Below are positions 39,502 through 47,768 of a stretch of 64,000 bases of DNA, piece by piece (position 1 is the first letter of the stretch; every line of letters begins with the position of its first letter). The position numbers and the translations under genes are program-made. Below the pieces are notes generated by a model. That model was given only the letters and a program-made list of their open reading frames with translations. It was not told where the DNA came from and searched no databases. Source of the stretch: Verrucomicrobiaceae bacterium (GTDB lineage: Bacteria > Verrucomicrobiota > Verrucomicrobiia > Verrucomicrobiales > Akkermansiaceae); contig JAIXOR010000078.1 of NCBI GenBank assembly GCA_027486655.1, positions 1 through 64,000 on the forward strand, written 5' to 3'.

Positions 39502-42500
39502 ATGAAGTTTTATTCCAGTCTCTCGCAGGCCACTGGCGAGCCAAGCATGCTTGGCTATGTCAAGGTTCTGCAACGAGCATGGGACGAAGAAGAAGGTTTC
39601 GGGCTAAGCGGAGTACTCTGCGTTGAAGGCGTCCCCACCCTCTACAAAAAGGTCTCCAAAAAGGTGCTTCAGGGTGGAGAGATCCTCGATCTTCACCGCC
39701 GCTTTTGGAACCAGAGCGTGGCGAGTATCCTGCTGATCAGTGACCCCAAGACGGTTTATTTGATTTCAGGACTTCAGCCTCCGCAAAAGGACCCTCAGTT
39801 TTTGGATCCTAGTTTGGATTCATCGCCAATTGTCGAACAATGGTTGAAGCACGACTTCAGCCGCCAAAATGAAGAGGAGTTATTTGAAACCATTCTGAAT
39901 GGCGATTTCTATCGCCGTTACGATGGAAAATTCAGGAGTGCCGGGGCTGTGGATTTGCATCTCACCCGGAATCTACTCGAATTACGAAATCAACTCTCCC
40001 CAGTTCTAGGGGACCGTGCGCCAGAATTCATCTGTCGGCTGCTCTTTGTCTGCTACTTGGTTGACCGGGGAATTGTCCCGCTCCAAGGGACAAAAAATAA
40101 GCGCCTACACGAAGCATTGGAAGAACGGACCGACGAGGACGCTGTGGAGTGGCTCTACGCATTCTTCGCTTCTCAGAAAAAGGTCTTCAATGGCAGCATG
40201 TTTGATCAGGATCTCGATGCCGAGAAAGCGCTTTTAGGTCCCAGCCAGATGCATTGTGTGAAAATGCTCTTGCGGGGAGATGACATCGGCAAAGGAGAAA
40301 GAACACTCGGTTTTTGGGCATATGACTTCAGGCTTATCCCGGTTGAGACGATCAGCGCGATCTATGAAAATTTTCTCGAGGTTGAGAACCGCAAAAAGAC
40401 TGGTTCTCATTACACACCGAGATTCCTCGCGGAAATGGCAATGGATGTGGCAACTGACGGCCTCAAAACCTGGCATAAACTCAGTTACCTGGATCCGAGC
40501 TGTGGCTCGGGAATTTTCCTCGTCATTTTGTTCAATCGTTTGGTTACGCACTGGGAAATGACGAATGAGACCGAGGCGAACCGTGCTGGCAACTACAAGC
40601 GCAAGGAACAGGCTTTGCGCAAGATTCTGGATGAGCAGATCCGCGGTATGGACATCAAACCAACAGCTTGTGTCCTGGCCTGCTTCAGCCTGTACATTGC
40701 GTTTCTAGATGCATTCAACCCGTCTGATATCAAAACCTACATCCAAAAGACGGGCCACAATCGGTTGCCTAAACTATTCGTCAAAGCCAATGGCAGGGAT
40801 ACTGGAGAAAATCTGATCCCCGTGGTGATGGAAGGCGACTCGCTGAACTCCACCCGGTTGCGAAAGCGGAAATACGATGTGGTGATTGGAAACCCCCCAT
40901 GGGGAGGTGATGGTAGGGGAAGCACTGATCCAGCGTTAAAGTTTCTCCACCTCACCGACGATCTGCTCGATGAGAATGGCCGAGCCTGCCTGTTGCTCCC
41001 GTCCAAGCTGCATTTCAACATTTTCAGCAATCCGGATCAGGAGAAGTGGCTGGGTAGTCATACTCTTGAGCGCGTCCTTCAACTGGCCGACTTCCGGAGA
41101 ATCCTTTTTCCAGAGGCAAAATGCGCGACGATGGTCCTGCGTTTCAGGCTGGGGCAGTCTGCTGACGCCCGGCATGAGATCATTTACGACGCGCCGAAAT
41201 TCGACCCCGCCGCGCGCCGCCAAGGTTTTGTTTCACTGACTTCTGCTGACAGGAAGGTCGTCCCACAGGCCCGACTGCATGATGCGGCGAAAAAGAAGAA
41301 GGCGAATGTAGTATGGAAAAAGCTTCTCTGGGGCACACCACGCGACGAGCGCTTGTTGGGCTTCCTAGAGACCTTTCAGAAGATCGAGGATCGGGCTGGA
41401 AAACATGCATCGCAAAAACCATGGCGGGAGGGACAAGGGATTCAACCGGACCCGAATGAAAAATCAGAGAAGCCACACAAGCCTTGGTGGAAGCGTAACC
41501 ATCTTTTTGTCCCGGCCACATCGCCATGTTTGAACAAGTGTCAGTTTCTGCTTGAGAGTGATACTGAAATTGTGGGCGACAGGTTTTCCCGGCTCAATCG
41601 ATCTCGGGAAAAAGAGCGTCAAATTTTTCAAGCGCCCATGGTTCTTGTGAGTCAAGGGTTCGGCAAAGTCGTCTTTTGCGATTTCCCGGTTCTTTTTCAA
41701 GATTCCCTCCAATCCATTCATGGCCCGCTTGAGGATGAAGATTTGTTGCTTTTCCTGAGCGCTTATTTGCGGTCGGATCTGGCGAAGTATTTCCTATTTC
41801 ACACGTCGTCGAAGCTGGGTATCGAACGTGACGTGGTGAGGTGGGACGAGGTTTTGAAGTTGCCTTTTCCGTTGCCAGACGAAGCTCCGTCCGAAAAGGC
41901 TGCGTCAATAGTTAGGAAGGTTGCGGATTTACTTAGGGCGAGCCGTGATCGAGTTCTCGCCAAACAGGATCGACTCGACAACGACGGGTGGCTCGGATTT
42001 CGAGCCAAGGAAGCGGCACACCTTCAGTCCAAAACAAACAAACTGGTGAACGAGTATTTCGGTTTGTTGGAAAATGAGGAATGGCTGGTGGAAGATACAG
42101 TTCATATCTATTGGAAAAGCGCCACGCCGAGTTCTGCCGACGAGGTCGACATTCCTACGATTGTCCCAGTTGACCAGTGCGATGGAATTCCCGGGTATGA
42201 AAATGGGCTTCAAACCTATGCGGATTCACTTGCCTCCACATTGAACTCTTGGGCGATTGACCAGAATTCCCGCTGGCGTGTGTACGCAGAGGGCGGTATC
42301 GACGAGTCCAGCGGCCTGGCAATGGTGGCTCTTAAGATCGGAAGTCAAGAACGTGATTTCCGGCCCAAGCAGTTGATTCACGAGGTTTGGAAAGACATTT
42401 TCGGCAAGGCGAGAAAACGTCAGCAAACGCTTTCCGAACAGCGCCAGGTTTTGGTTTTCGACGATGGAGTTTTCAGGATCTTGAGACCCTCCTCTCTAGC

Positions 42501-42582
42501 CCATTGGACACGTTCATCAGCATTGAATGACGCGGATCAAATTTATTCCCAGATCAAGCTTATGGGGGAACGCCGAAAATGA
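39502..42582 (+). CDS. Eco57I-like N6-adenine DNA methyltransferase, 1026 aa
   Basis: A large class I SAM-dependent methyltransferase. The N-terminal region (about 1-170) has ILDLHRRFWNQSVASILLIS, found in long defence-type methylases. A helical region with RLLFVCYLVDRGIVPLQG (about 178-195) precedes the catalytic core: SHYTPRFLAEMAMD, motif I LDPSCGSGIF (about 330) and motif IV IGNPPWGGDG (about 463), the NPPW type of N6-adenine enzymes. Residues about 560-1026 should contain the target-recognition region. I could not find a convincing nuclease motif in the N-terminus, so it may be methylase only, with the nuclease supplied by the next gene. Its TGA overlaps that gene's ATG. Confidence 0.88.
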   Translation: MKFYSSLSQATGEPSMLGYVKVLQRAWDEEEGFGLSGVLCVEGVPTLYKKVSKKVLQGGEILDLHRRFWNQSVASILLISDPKTVYLISGLQPPQKDPQFLDPSLDSSPIVEQWLKHDFSRQNEEELFETILNGDFYRRYDGKFRSAGAVDLHLTRNLLELRNQLSPVLGDRAPEFICRLLFVCYLVDRGIVPLQGTKNKRLHEALEERTDEDAVEWLYAFFASQKKVFNGSMFDQDLDAEKALLGPSQMHCVKMLLRGDDIGKGERTLGFWAYDFRLIPVETISAIYENFLEVENRKKTGSHYTPRFLAEMAMDVATDGLKTWHKLSYLDPSCGSGIFLVILFNRLVTHWEMTNETEANRAGNYKRKEQALRKILDEQIRGMDIKPTACVLACFSLYIAFLDAFNPSDIKTYIQKTGHNRLPKLFVKANGRDTGENLIPVVMEGDSLNSTRLRKRKYDVVIGNPPWGGDGRGSTDPALKFLHLTDDLLDENGRACLLLPSKLHFNIFSNPDQEKWLGSHTLERVLQLADFRRILFPEAKCATMVLRFRLGQSADARHEIIYDAPKFDPAARRQGFVSLTSADRKVVPQARLHDAAKKKKANVVWKKLLWGTPRDERLLGFLETFQKIEDRAGKHASQKPWREGQGIQPDPNEKSEKPHKPWWKRNHLFVPATSPCLNKCQFLLESDTEIVGDRFSRLNRSREKERQIFQAPMVLVSQGFGKVVFCDFPVLFQDSLQSIHGPLEDEDLLLFLSAYLRSDLAKYFLFHTSSKLGIERDVVRWDEVLKLPFPLPDEAPSEKAASIVRKVADLLRASRDRVLAKQDRLDNDGWLGFRAKEAAHLQSKTNKLVNEYFGLLENEEWLVEDTVHIYWKSATPSSADEVDIPTIVPVDQCDGIPGYENGLQTYADSLASTLNSWAIDQNSRWRVYAEGGIDESSGLAMVALKIGSQERDFRPKQLIHEVWKDIFGKARKRQQTLSEQRQVLVFDDGVFRILRPSSLAHWTRSSALNDADQIYSQIKLMGERRK

Positions 42583-43205
42583 AAGATTCGAATGATCCCC
42601 GCTGGTTCGCTCTTTTCCCCGAGGACAAGATCCCGGGGATGATCAAGGACGTTTTGGACGCATGCATTCATTTGACTCGACCCGCACAAGGCGAGAAGCG
42701 CCCTGAGGAAGCAATCAGCAGACAGGTTTTCCAAGAGCTTTGCAGAATGCCTGCATATCGCCGAGGTCCGCTGGAACCTCATTTTGAATCATGGCTGCCA
42801 GATTTGGACGGAAGAGCCGATATCCGCTTCAGTTGTGGCAAAGGAATCGAGACTTACTTTGTTTTCGAAGCAAAGCGGCTGTTCGTTACCTACCCACGCG
42901 GAAGAAAGGATTCGTTGGTCAAGGAATATGTCCATGAGGGCATGATGCGCTTCGTAACCGGCAAATACGCTCCCTTTCAACATTCAAGTGCAATGCTGGG
43001 CTATGTTCACGACGCAGAGATTGCTGCGGCGCGTTCAGCCGTGACTGATGAAATTGCGAACAACGCAGGCCGCCTTTTTCTCGTTCGAGGTCTCGCTGCC
43101 ACCACGGTTGGGGTTGGCCCCCAAGTTGACGATTCGATTCACCTTCTAGAAAGCAATCGAAGTTTTTTGATCTACCATTTGCTTGTCCCCATACCCCCAG
43201 AATAA
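42579..43205 (+). CDS. Putative PD-(D/E)xK restriction nuclease
   Basis: A 208-residue protein with no recognised named family, but with a credible PD-(D/E)xK active site: Asp81 in DGRADIRF and Glu97-x-Lys99 in YFVFEAKRL, separated by a short beta-hairpin-sized stretch. An upstream helix with a Glu (PHFESWLPDLDGR) fits the fold. The C-terminal half (SAMLGYVHDAEIAAARSAVT and ESNRSFLIYHLLVP) is unassigned. The gene overlaps the methyltransferase gene by ATGA, the strongest reason to see it as the cognate restriction subunit. An alternative is an accessory nuclease of a defence system rather than a classical type II enzyme. Confidence 0.72.
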   Translation: MKDSNDPRWFALFPEDKIPGMIKDVLDACIHLTRPAQGEKRPEEAISRQVFQELCRMPAYRRGPLEPHFESWLPDLDGRADIRFSCGKGIETYFVFEAKRLFVTYPRGRKDSLVKEYVHEGMMRFVTGKYAPFQHSSAMLGYVHDAEIAAARSAVTDEIANNAGRLFLVRGLAATTVGVGPQVDDSIHLLESNRSFLIYHLLVPIPPE

Positions 43206-43244
43206 TTGCAGCATGATTGGGAGAATGAAATACCGAGAGCGGCA

Positions 43245-43610
43245 ATGAGAACGACACCGGAATTTTCAGAACTGCTGCGATCACACTCAAGTCGTGGCTG
43301 GGATGGAGCCGAAGTTCCTCCCGTTTCTGTGACGGCGTTGAATCAGGCACGAGAGATGATACTGGCTCTTCCCGCTTCCATTCCCAATCCGGATCTGGCT
43401 GTGGATCCTGATGACGGCGCGGTTTCGCTTGAGTGGTATGGAGGCCCATCCCGGGCTTTTTCCGTTAGTGTCAGTGGTTCGCCCCGCATGGCCTGTGCGG
43501 GAATTGATGGCACGGTGTGGCTCGTTTCGACGGAACCAAGGTGCCTGATTTTGTGCTGCAAAGCATACAACGAGTGCTGGCATGAGCGTGCTTCCATCGG
43601 GCCTTTCTGA
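43245..43610 (+). CDS. Small protein of the island, unknown function, 121 aa
   Basis: ATG 43245 is chosen, giving MRTTPEFSELL; a TTG at 43206 would add 13 residues. It contains SRGWDGAEVPPVSVTALNQA, then DLAVDPDDGAVSLEWYGGPS and RAFSVSVSGSPRMACAGIDG. I recall similar Trp-Asp-Gly / Val-Asp-Pro-Asp-Gly small proteins as widespread orphans on mobile DNA, usually followed by a second small gene, but I cannot confirm that here. It begins 39 bases after the nuclease gene and overlaps the next, truncated gene by 29 bases. The function is unknown. Confidence 0.65.
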   Translation: MRTTPEFSELLRSHSSRGWDGAEVPPVSVTALNQAREMILALPASIPNPDLAVDPDDGAVSLEWYGGPSRAFSVSVSGSPRMACAGIDGTVWLVSTEPRCLILCCKAYNECWHERASIGPF

Positions 43611-43692
43611 GGAAGTTGATGACAGCGAGACGCTGGGCCGCTTCTGCGGCTCTTCATCGTGGTTTGCGCGCGAAATCAAACGTGTGAAGTAT
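43582..43692 (+). pseudogene. 5' fragment of a small island gene, cut off by the carB repeat
   Basis: From the ATG at 43582 the frame reads MSVLPSGLSEEVDDSETLGR, then FCGSSSWFAREIKRVKYPA. It looks like the start of a real protein. Exactly at the repeat boundary (43693) it runs into the carB 3' end out of the carB frame and turns into Arg/Pro/Ser-rich nonsense ([16 protein letters not shown]). The gene overlaps the preceding small gene, as expected for a coupled pair. The missing 3' part shows that the right junction was formed by recombination inside this gene. Confidence 0.6.
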
Positions 43693-43847
43693 CCCGCGAG
43701 GACGAAGTCCAGATCCGCTCCACCGCCATCGCCCAGAAGATCTCCTACGCCACCAACCTCCCCGCCGCCGAGGCCAGCGTGAAAGCCATCCGCTCGCTCA
43801 AGGAAATGGAACTCACGGTGAAGAGCATCCAGGAGTATCATGGTTGA
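43693..43847 (+). repeat. Direct repeat, right copy: orphan carB 3' end
   Basis: A second copy of the last 155 bases of carB, encoding [20 protein letters not shown] and the rest of the C-terminus with its own TGA at 43845-43847, but no gene body upstream. It differs from the left copy at 43697, 43700, 43772 and 43844 only. It is non-functional as a gene. It is either the original chromosomal carB end left behind when the island arrived, or a donor-derived copy. Confidence 0.97.
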
Positions 43848-43927
43848 AATGGGTCAGTTGGAGACTTCCTCCTGATTTCTCCAAAATGACAAATTGGGTT
43901 TGGGTTCTCAGCTCCAACTCCCCATCT

Positions 43928-43954
43928 GCTCCTGGTTTTTCCTGAATCAGGAGC
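43928..43954. repeat. Inverted repeat in the spacer after the island
   Basis: GCTCCTG at 43928-43934 and CAGGAGC at 43948-43954 form a 7-bp inverted repeat with a 13-base loop containing five T. The repeat lies about 80 bases after the orphan carB end and about 150 bases before the next start codon. It could be the original carB terminator displaced by the island. No other gene is seen in 43848-44102. Confidence 0.35.
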
Positions 43955-44102
43955 CATCCATGAAATTCCCCCGAACCCACCGAACAGGCAAACCTTGATG
44001 AGCGAGGACCTATCTCCCGGGATGATCCTGCGCAGGCACCTGAAACACCTTTCCAAGCGGCGGCGGCTGTGCATCATGGTGGAGTCTCATCAGACATTCA
44101 TC

Positions 44103-44396
44103 ATGAAAACCAAAACCCTCCTCGCACTCGCCTCCTTCGCCATCGCATCCGCAGCCTCCGCCCTTGCAGGCACATCCTATCAGGCCACCGGTCCGGTGCT
44201 GGAACTCACCGACAAGAAGATCGTGATCCAGAAGGACACGGAGAAATGGGAGTTCGCCCGCACTCCGGAGACCAAGGTGGAAGGCACGCTCAAGGTGGGT
44301 GAAAAGGTGACCGTGCACTACACGATGACGGCCGCCTCGGTGGAGGTGAAGCCCGCCAAGGATGCCAAGCCGGAAGCGAAACCCGCGAAAAAGTGA
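44103..44396 (+). CDS. Small exported protein, 97 aa
   Basis: ATG 44103 gives a clear signal peptide (MKTKTLLALASFAIASAASALA). The mature part is about 75 residues: GTSYQATGPVLELTDKKIVI, then WEFARTPETKVEGTLKVGEK and VTVHYTMTAASVEVK. This is a small beta-barrel-like sequence resembling OB-type periplasmic proteins. A Lys/Ala/Pro tail follows (PAKDAKPEAKPAKK). Thirty-six open codons upstream are not protein-like. No function can be given. Confidence 0.65.
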   Translation: MKTKTLLALASFAIASAASALAGTSYQATGPVLELTDKKIVIQKDTEKWEFARTPETKVEGTLKVGEKVTVHYTMTAASVEVKPAKDAKPEAKPAKK

Positions 44397-44457
44397 ACTC
44401 GCGGATTCCCGCAAATTCGTGAGGAAGCCGGTCCGTCGGAACCACGTATCGTGCGTC

Positions 44458-45387
44458 ATGCTCCGTTGGTTTTCCCTCGCGCTTCTTTCCGCCGCCGCAG
44501 TCACGGTTTCCGTGTCCGCGGCGGACCCGCATCCGGAGGTGGCTTCGCAAAAGAAGTTCATCGAGAACGGGAAGATCAAAGTGGGCGTGGACCTGAGCTC
44601 CGGGGGCTCGATCTACTGGTTTTCCGAGCTGCCCGCGGATCGCAATCTGCTCAACCATGCCGACCGCGGTCGCTTCATCCAGCAATCCTACTACGGCAAG
44701 CCGGACGGCTCGATGTGGGCGAAGAAACCGTGGCGCTGGAATCCGGTGCAGGGTGGCGATTACAAGGGCAAGCCCGCACGCCTTCTGGAGGTCAAGGAAG
44801 AGACCAACTCGCTCTACGTCCGCAGCGTGCCGGTGAACTGGGCGGGCGGCCAGGATCTGGAGGACTGCCGCATGGAGCAGTGGATCTCGCTCTCCGACAA
44901 CATGGCCCGCGTTCGTTTCCGGTTTTCCTACCGCGGCACGGACACCCATCCGGCCGTCCATCAGGAACTGCCCGCCGTGTTTGTGGACTACGCACTGCCG
45001 GACCTCGTTTACTACAAAGGCGCGAAACCTTGGTCGGACGAACCGATCAGCAAGGACCAGCCGGGCTGGCCCAACGAAGGACGGAAATGCACCGAGCACT
45101 GGGCCGGATTCCTCGGACCGGACGGCCGCGGCGTGGGCGTGCTGTTTCCCGGCACCGAGAAGATCACCACCTACCGCCACCCCGGAAAACCCGGACCCAC
45201 CGGCGGCGGCTGTTCCTACTTCGCACCCATCCGCACCATGGCCATCACGCCGGGCTTTGTGTTCGACTACAGCATCTATCTGACCATCGGCAGCGCCGAC
45301 GAGATGCGGGGGCGCTTCAAGCCCATCGCACTGCGTTTTCTCGAAGAGCAGTCCAAGGCAAAAGCCACGGAAGCCGCGCCGAAGTGA
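44458..45387 (+). CDS. Exported protein of unknown function, 309 aa
   Basis: Start at ATG 44458 (MLRWFSLALLSAAAVTVSVS, signal peptide ending SAA). The upstream open frame overlaps the preceding gene. The mature protein is rich in Trp, Tyr and Gly, with VDLSSGGSIYWFSELPADRN, FIQQSYYGKPDGSMWAKKPW, GFLGPDGRGVGVLFPGTEKI and CSYFAPIRTMAITPGFVFDY. The pattern suggests a carbohydrate-associated beta-rich domain, possibly galactose-mutarotase-like, but no catalytic residues can be assigned. It lies 61 bases after the small exported protein gene. Confidence 0.68.
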   Translation: MLRWFSLALLSAAAVTVSVSAADPHPEVASQKKFIENGKIKVGVDLSSGGSIYWFSELPADRNLLNHADRGRFIQQSYYGKPDGSMWAKKPWRWNPVQGGDYKGKPARLLEVKEETNSLYVRSVPVNWAGGQDLEDCRMEQWISLSDNMARVRFRFSYRGTDTHPAVHQELPAVFVDYALPDLVYYKGAKPWSDEPISKDQPGWPNEGRKCTEHWAGFLGPDGRGVGVLFPGTEKITTYRHPGKPGPTGGGCSYFAPIRTMAITPGFVFDYSIYLTIGSADEMRGRFKPIALRFLEEQSKAKATEAAPK

Positions 45388-45448
45388 GGTCGGCCGGCCG
45401 GGTTCTAACGGATTGACCGGCTCATGATCCGTGCTTTGCTCGGCATCG

Positions 45449-46228
45449 ATGAAAATCCCGTCCCTCCTCGCCTGCACCTTCGCCATCGCCATTTCCTGCC
45501 ATGCCGCGCCCGTCGGCAAAGCGGTGATCTATCAGCAGGGCGGCGTCGAGCTGGAGGGATACCACGCGCACGATGACTCAAGGACCGGCAAGCGTCCGGC
45601 CGTGCTGGTGATCCACCAGTGGACGGGTCTCTCGGATTACGAAAAACGTCGCAGCCACATGCTCGCGGAAATGGGATACAACGTGCTCGCCGCCGACATC
45701 TACGGCAAGGGCATCCGGCCGCAGCCACCCGCCGCAGGCAAGGAGGCCGGAACTTACAAGAACGATCGCACGCTTTTCCGCGCCCGCATCCAGGCGGCGC
45801 TCGATGTCCTCAAGGCGGATCCGCTCACCGACGCATCGCGCGTGGCGGTGATCGGGTATTGTTTTGGCGGCACCGGTGCCCTGGAAGCCGCGCGCGCCGG
45901 AATGAAGGTCAATGGCGTGGTCTCCTTCCACGGTGGACTGGACGCCCAGCCAGGCCTCACGGCAACACCAGGCAGCGCCATGCCGAAGATCCTCGTCCTC
46001 CACGGAGCGGCGGACCCCTACGTGCCCGCCACCCAGGTGGCTGCGTTCCACAAGGAAATGGACGATGCCAAGGCGGATTGGCAGATGGTTTTCTACAGCG
46101 GGGCCGTGCACAGCTTCACCCACAAGGAAGCGGGCGACGACCCGTCGAAGGGCGCCGCCTATCAGGAAGCCGCGGATCTCCGCTCCTGGGAGGCCATGCG
46201 CGCCTTCTTCGCGGAGGTTTTCCGCTGA
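45449..46228 (+). CDS. Exported dienelactone hydrolase family protein
   Basis: A 259-residue alpha/beta hydrolase from ATG 45449, with a signal peptide (MKIPSLLACTFAIAISCHAA). The dienelactone-hydrolase triad is visible: Cys138 in GYCFGGTGAL, Asp189 in HGAADPYVP and His221 in YSGAVHSFTH. HQWTGLSDYEKRRSHMLAEM with AADIYGKG is the usual N-terminal signature. Many such exported proteins hydrolyse esters or lactones of unknown origin, so aromatic degradation should not be assumed. Confidence 0.9.
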   Translation: MKIPSLLACTFAIAISCHAAPVGKAVIYQQGGVELEGYHAHDDSRTGKRPAVLVIHQWTGLSDYEKRRSHMLAEMGYNVLAADIYGKGIRPQPPAAGKEAGTYKNDRTLFRARIQAALDVLKADPLTDASRVAVIGYCFGGTGALEAARAGMKVNGVVSFHGGLDAQPGLTATPGSAMPKILVLHGAADPYVPATQVAAFHKEMDDAKADWQMVFYSGAVHSFTHKEAGDDPSKGAAYQEAADLRSWEAMRAFFAEVFR

Positions 46229-46295
46229 GACAGCTCCGCCCGCATCTCGTTGAGCTTGAAAGATGGGCGGGCTCCGGGAGGTAATTCCGGCCTGC

Positions 46296-47675
46296 ATGTC
46301 ACCCTCGCTCAGCCGCCGCCGCTTTCTCTGGACCACGGGCGTGGCCGGTCTCGGACTCTCCCACTCCGTCCGCGCCCAGACCGCGAAGCCCGCCGTCGCC
46401 GCCAACTCGAAACTGCGCGTCCTCTGCGTGGGCGTCGTCGGCACCATCGGCCGCGTCGACCGCACGCAGGTGGCGTCGCATTCCGCCGTGGAAATCGCCG
46501 GCCTCTGCGATGTGGATGCGAACAGCCTCGCCCTTGCCGCCAAGGACCATCCAGGAGCCTTCACCTGCCGGGACTACCGCGAGGCCTTCGCCAAACACGG
46601 CGACAAGTTCGACGCAGTCATCGTTTCCACGCCGGACCACACCCACGCGCCGATCATGATCACGGCATTGGCGAACCGGAAGCATGTCTACGGACAAAAG
46701 CCGCTCGTCCACCAGCTTGAGGAACTCTCGCTGATGGAAAAAGCCATCACCGCACGGCCGGACTGCGTCACCCAGCTCGGCAACCAACGCATGGCCGGAG
46801 CCGGCCGCCGCGCCGCCGTGGAAATTCTCAGGCAAGGCATGCTCGGCAAGGCCATCGAGGCCCACGTCTGGGTGAACTCACCCAACGAACGCGATTACTT
46901 CAACCTCGACCGCAAGCTCGATCCACCCAGCCCAGCCCCGGAAAACCTCGACTGGGACCTATGGCTCGGGCCCTCTCCGCAAGTTCCCTACCGCAAGGGC
47001 ATCGCGCCCGTCGTCTGGCGCTCACTCTGGGAATACGGCTCCAACGGCATGGGCGACTGGGGCTGCCACGTGCTCGACGTGATCCTCTTCGCCTACGACG
47101 AACTCGTTTCTCCCAGCGCCGTGCAGACCCACTGCATCAGCGCCACCGATCCCGCCTTCCACAACCACCCCTGCCGGTCCACGATCACCTATCAGGTCAG
47201 CGGCGGCAGCTTCGCCCGGAAGGAATTTGTCATTCACTATTCGGATTCCGCCCAGGCCGTGTCCCGTGCCGCCATCGGGCTGCCACCCGGAAAATTCGCG
47301 GACACGAACATGACCGTCGTCGTCTGCGAAGGCGGCGTGCTCGCCCTCACCGCGGATGGACGCCTGGAAATCTGGCGCGATGGCCAGATGTCCTCGGGAT
47401 TGAAAATGCCGGGCCTTCCCGAGTTTCCCAAGCTCAACCACTGGCACGCCTGGGTGGACAACTGCATGGGTATCCGCACCGAACTGCGCACCCCCTTCAA
47501 GGATGCCATCCGCATGACCGAGGCCACGCTGCTCGCAGTGAAGGCCTCGCGCTTCCCCGGCGAGGAACTGCGCTGGGACCGGGCCTCGCTTTCCTTCACC
47601 AACCACGAGGAAGCCACCCGCACCCTCATCCGCCGCAGCTATCGCGAGGGGTTCGCCCCGCCTCCGGTGGTTTGA
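46296..47675 (+). CDS. Tat-exported Gfo/Idh/MocA-family oxidoreductase
   Basis: A 459-residue protein from ATG 46296. A twin-arginine signal is evident (SRRRFLWTTGVAGLGLSHSV, cleavage near VRAQ). The Rossmann domain starts near residue 45 (LRVLCVGVVGTIGRVD), with IAGLCDVDANSL, YREAFAKHGDKFDAVIVSTP and DHTHAPIMITALANRKHVYG. The usual EKP catalytic motif is QKP here (GQKPLVHQ). NEYGSNGMGDWGCHVLD-like sequence (WEYGSNGMGDWGCHVLDV) is typical of verrucomicrobial and planctomycete exported members thought to act on sugars or glycans. TatA encoded at 14702 could serve its export. Confidence 0.9.
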   Translation: MSPSLSRRRFLWTTGVAGLGLSHSVRAQTAKPAVAANSKLRVLCVGVVGTIGRVDRTQVASHSAVEIAGLCDVDANSLALAAKDHPGAFTCRDYREAFAKHGDKFDAVIVSTPDHTHAPIMITALANRKHVYGQKPLVHQLEELSLMEKAITARPDCVTQLGNQRMAGAGRRAAVEILRQGMLGKAIEAHVWVNSPNERDYFNLDRKLDPPSPAPENLDWDLWLGPSPQVPYRKGIAPVVWRSLWEYGSNGMGDWGCHVLDVILFAYDELVSPSAVQTHCISATDPAFHNHPCRSTITYQVSGGSFARKEFVIHYSDSAQAVSRAAIGLPPGKFADTNMTVVVCEGGVLALTADGRLEIWRDGQMSSGLKMPGLPEFPKLNHWHAWVDNCMGIRTELRTPFKDAIRMTEATLLAVKASRFPGEELRWDRASLSFTNHEEATRTLIRRSYREGFAPPPVV

Positions 47676-47768
47676 GCGGTCTTTTTTCCTGACAAGCCGG
47701 CCCCCTCCTGCTACCCGTTCACGCGAATCCATGGAGGCGTGAAGCGGCGGCCTCCCCATTACCCCCGC

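Larger units (their letters stand above)
39429..43692 (+). mobile_element. Island inserted at the carB 3' end, restriction-modification cassette
   Basis: A segment of 4264 bases bounded by the two carB 3'-end copies. It carries four same-strand genes: a large DNA methyltransferase, a PD-(D/E)xK nuclease and two small genes, the last truncated by the right repeat. Composition is visibly less GC-rich than the neighbours: the 60-base line at 39901 has 31 G+C against 38 in carB at 38701. Regeneration of a gene's 3' end on the left with a leftover copy on the right is the usual footprint of an island integrated at a gene terminus. No integrase, transposase or tRNA is inside, so how it entered is unknown; homologous recombination with donor carB DNA is an alternative. 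Confidence 0.8.

Noticed and set aside
39502-42582. Assignment of the methylase to BREX PglX or a type I HsdM
   Set aside because: No BREX partners (pglZ, brxC, brxL) or HsdS/HsdR are nearby, and the motif order and length fit Eco57I-like enzymes better.
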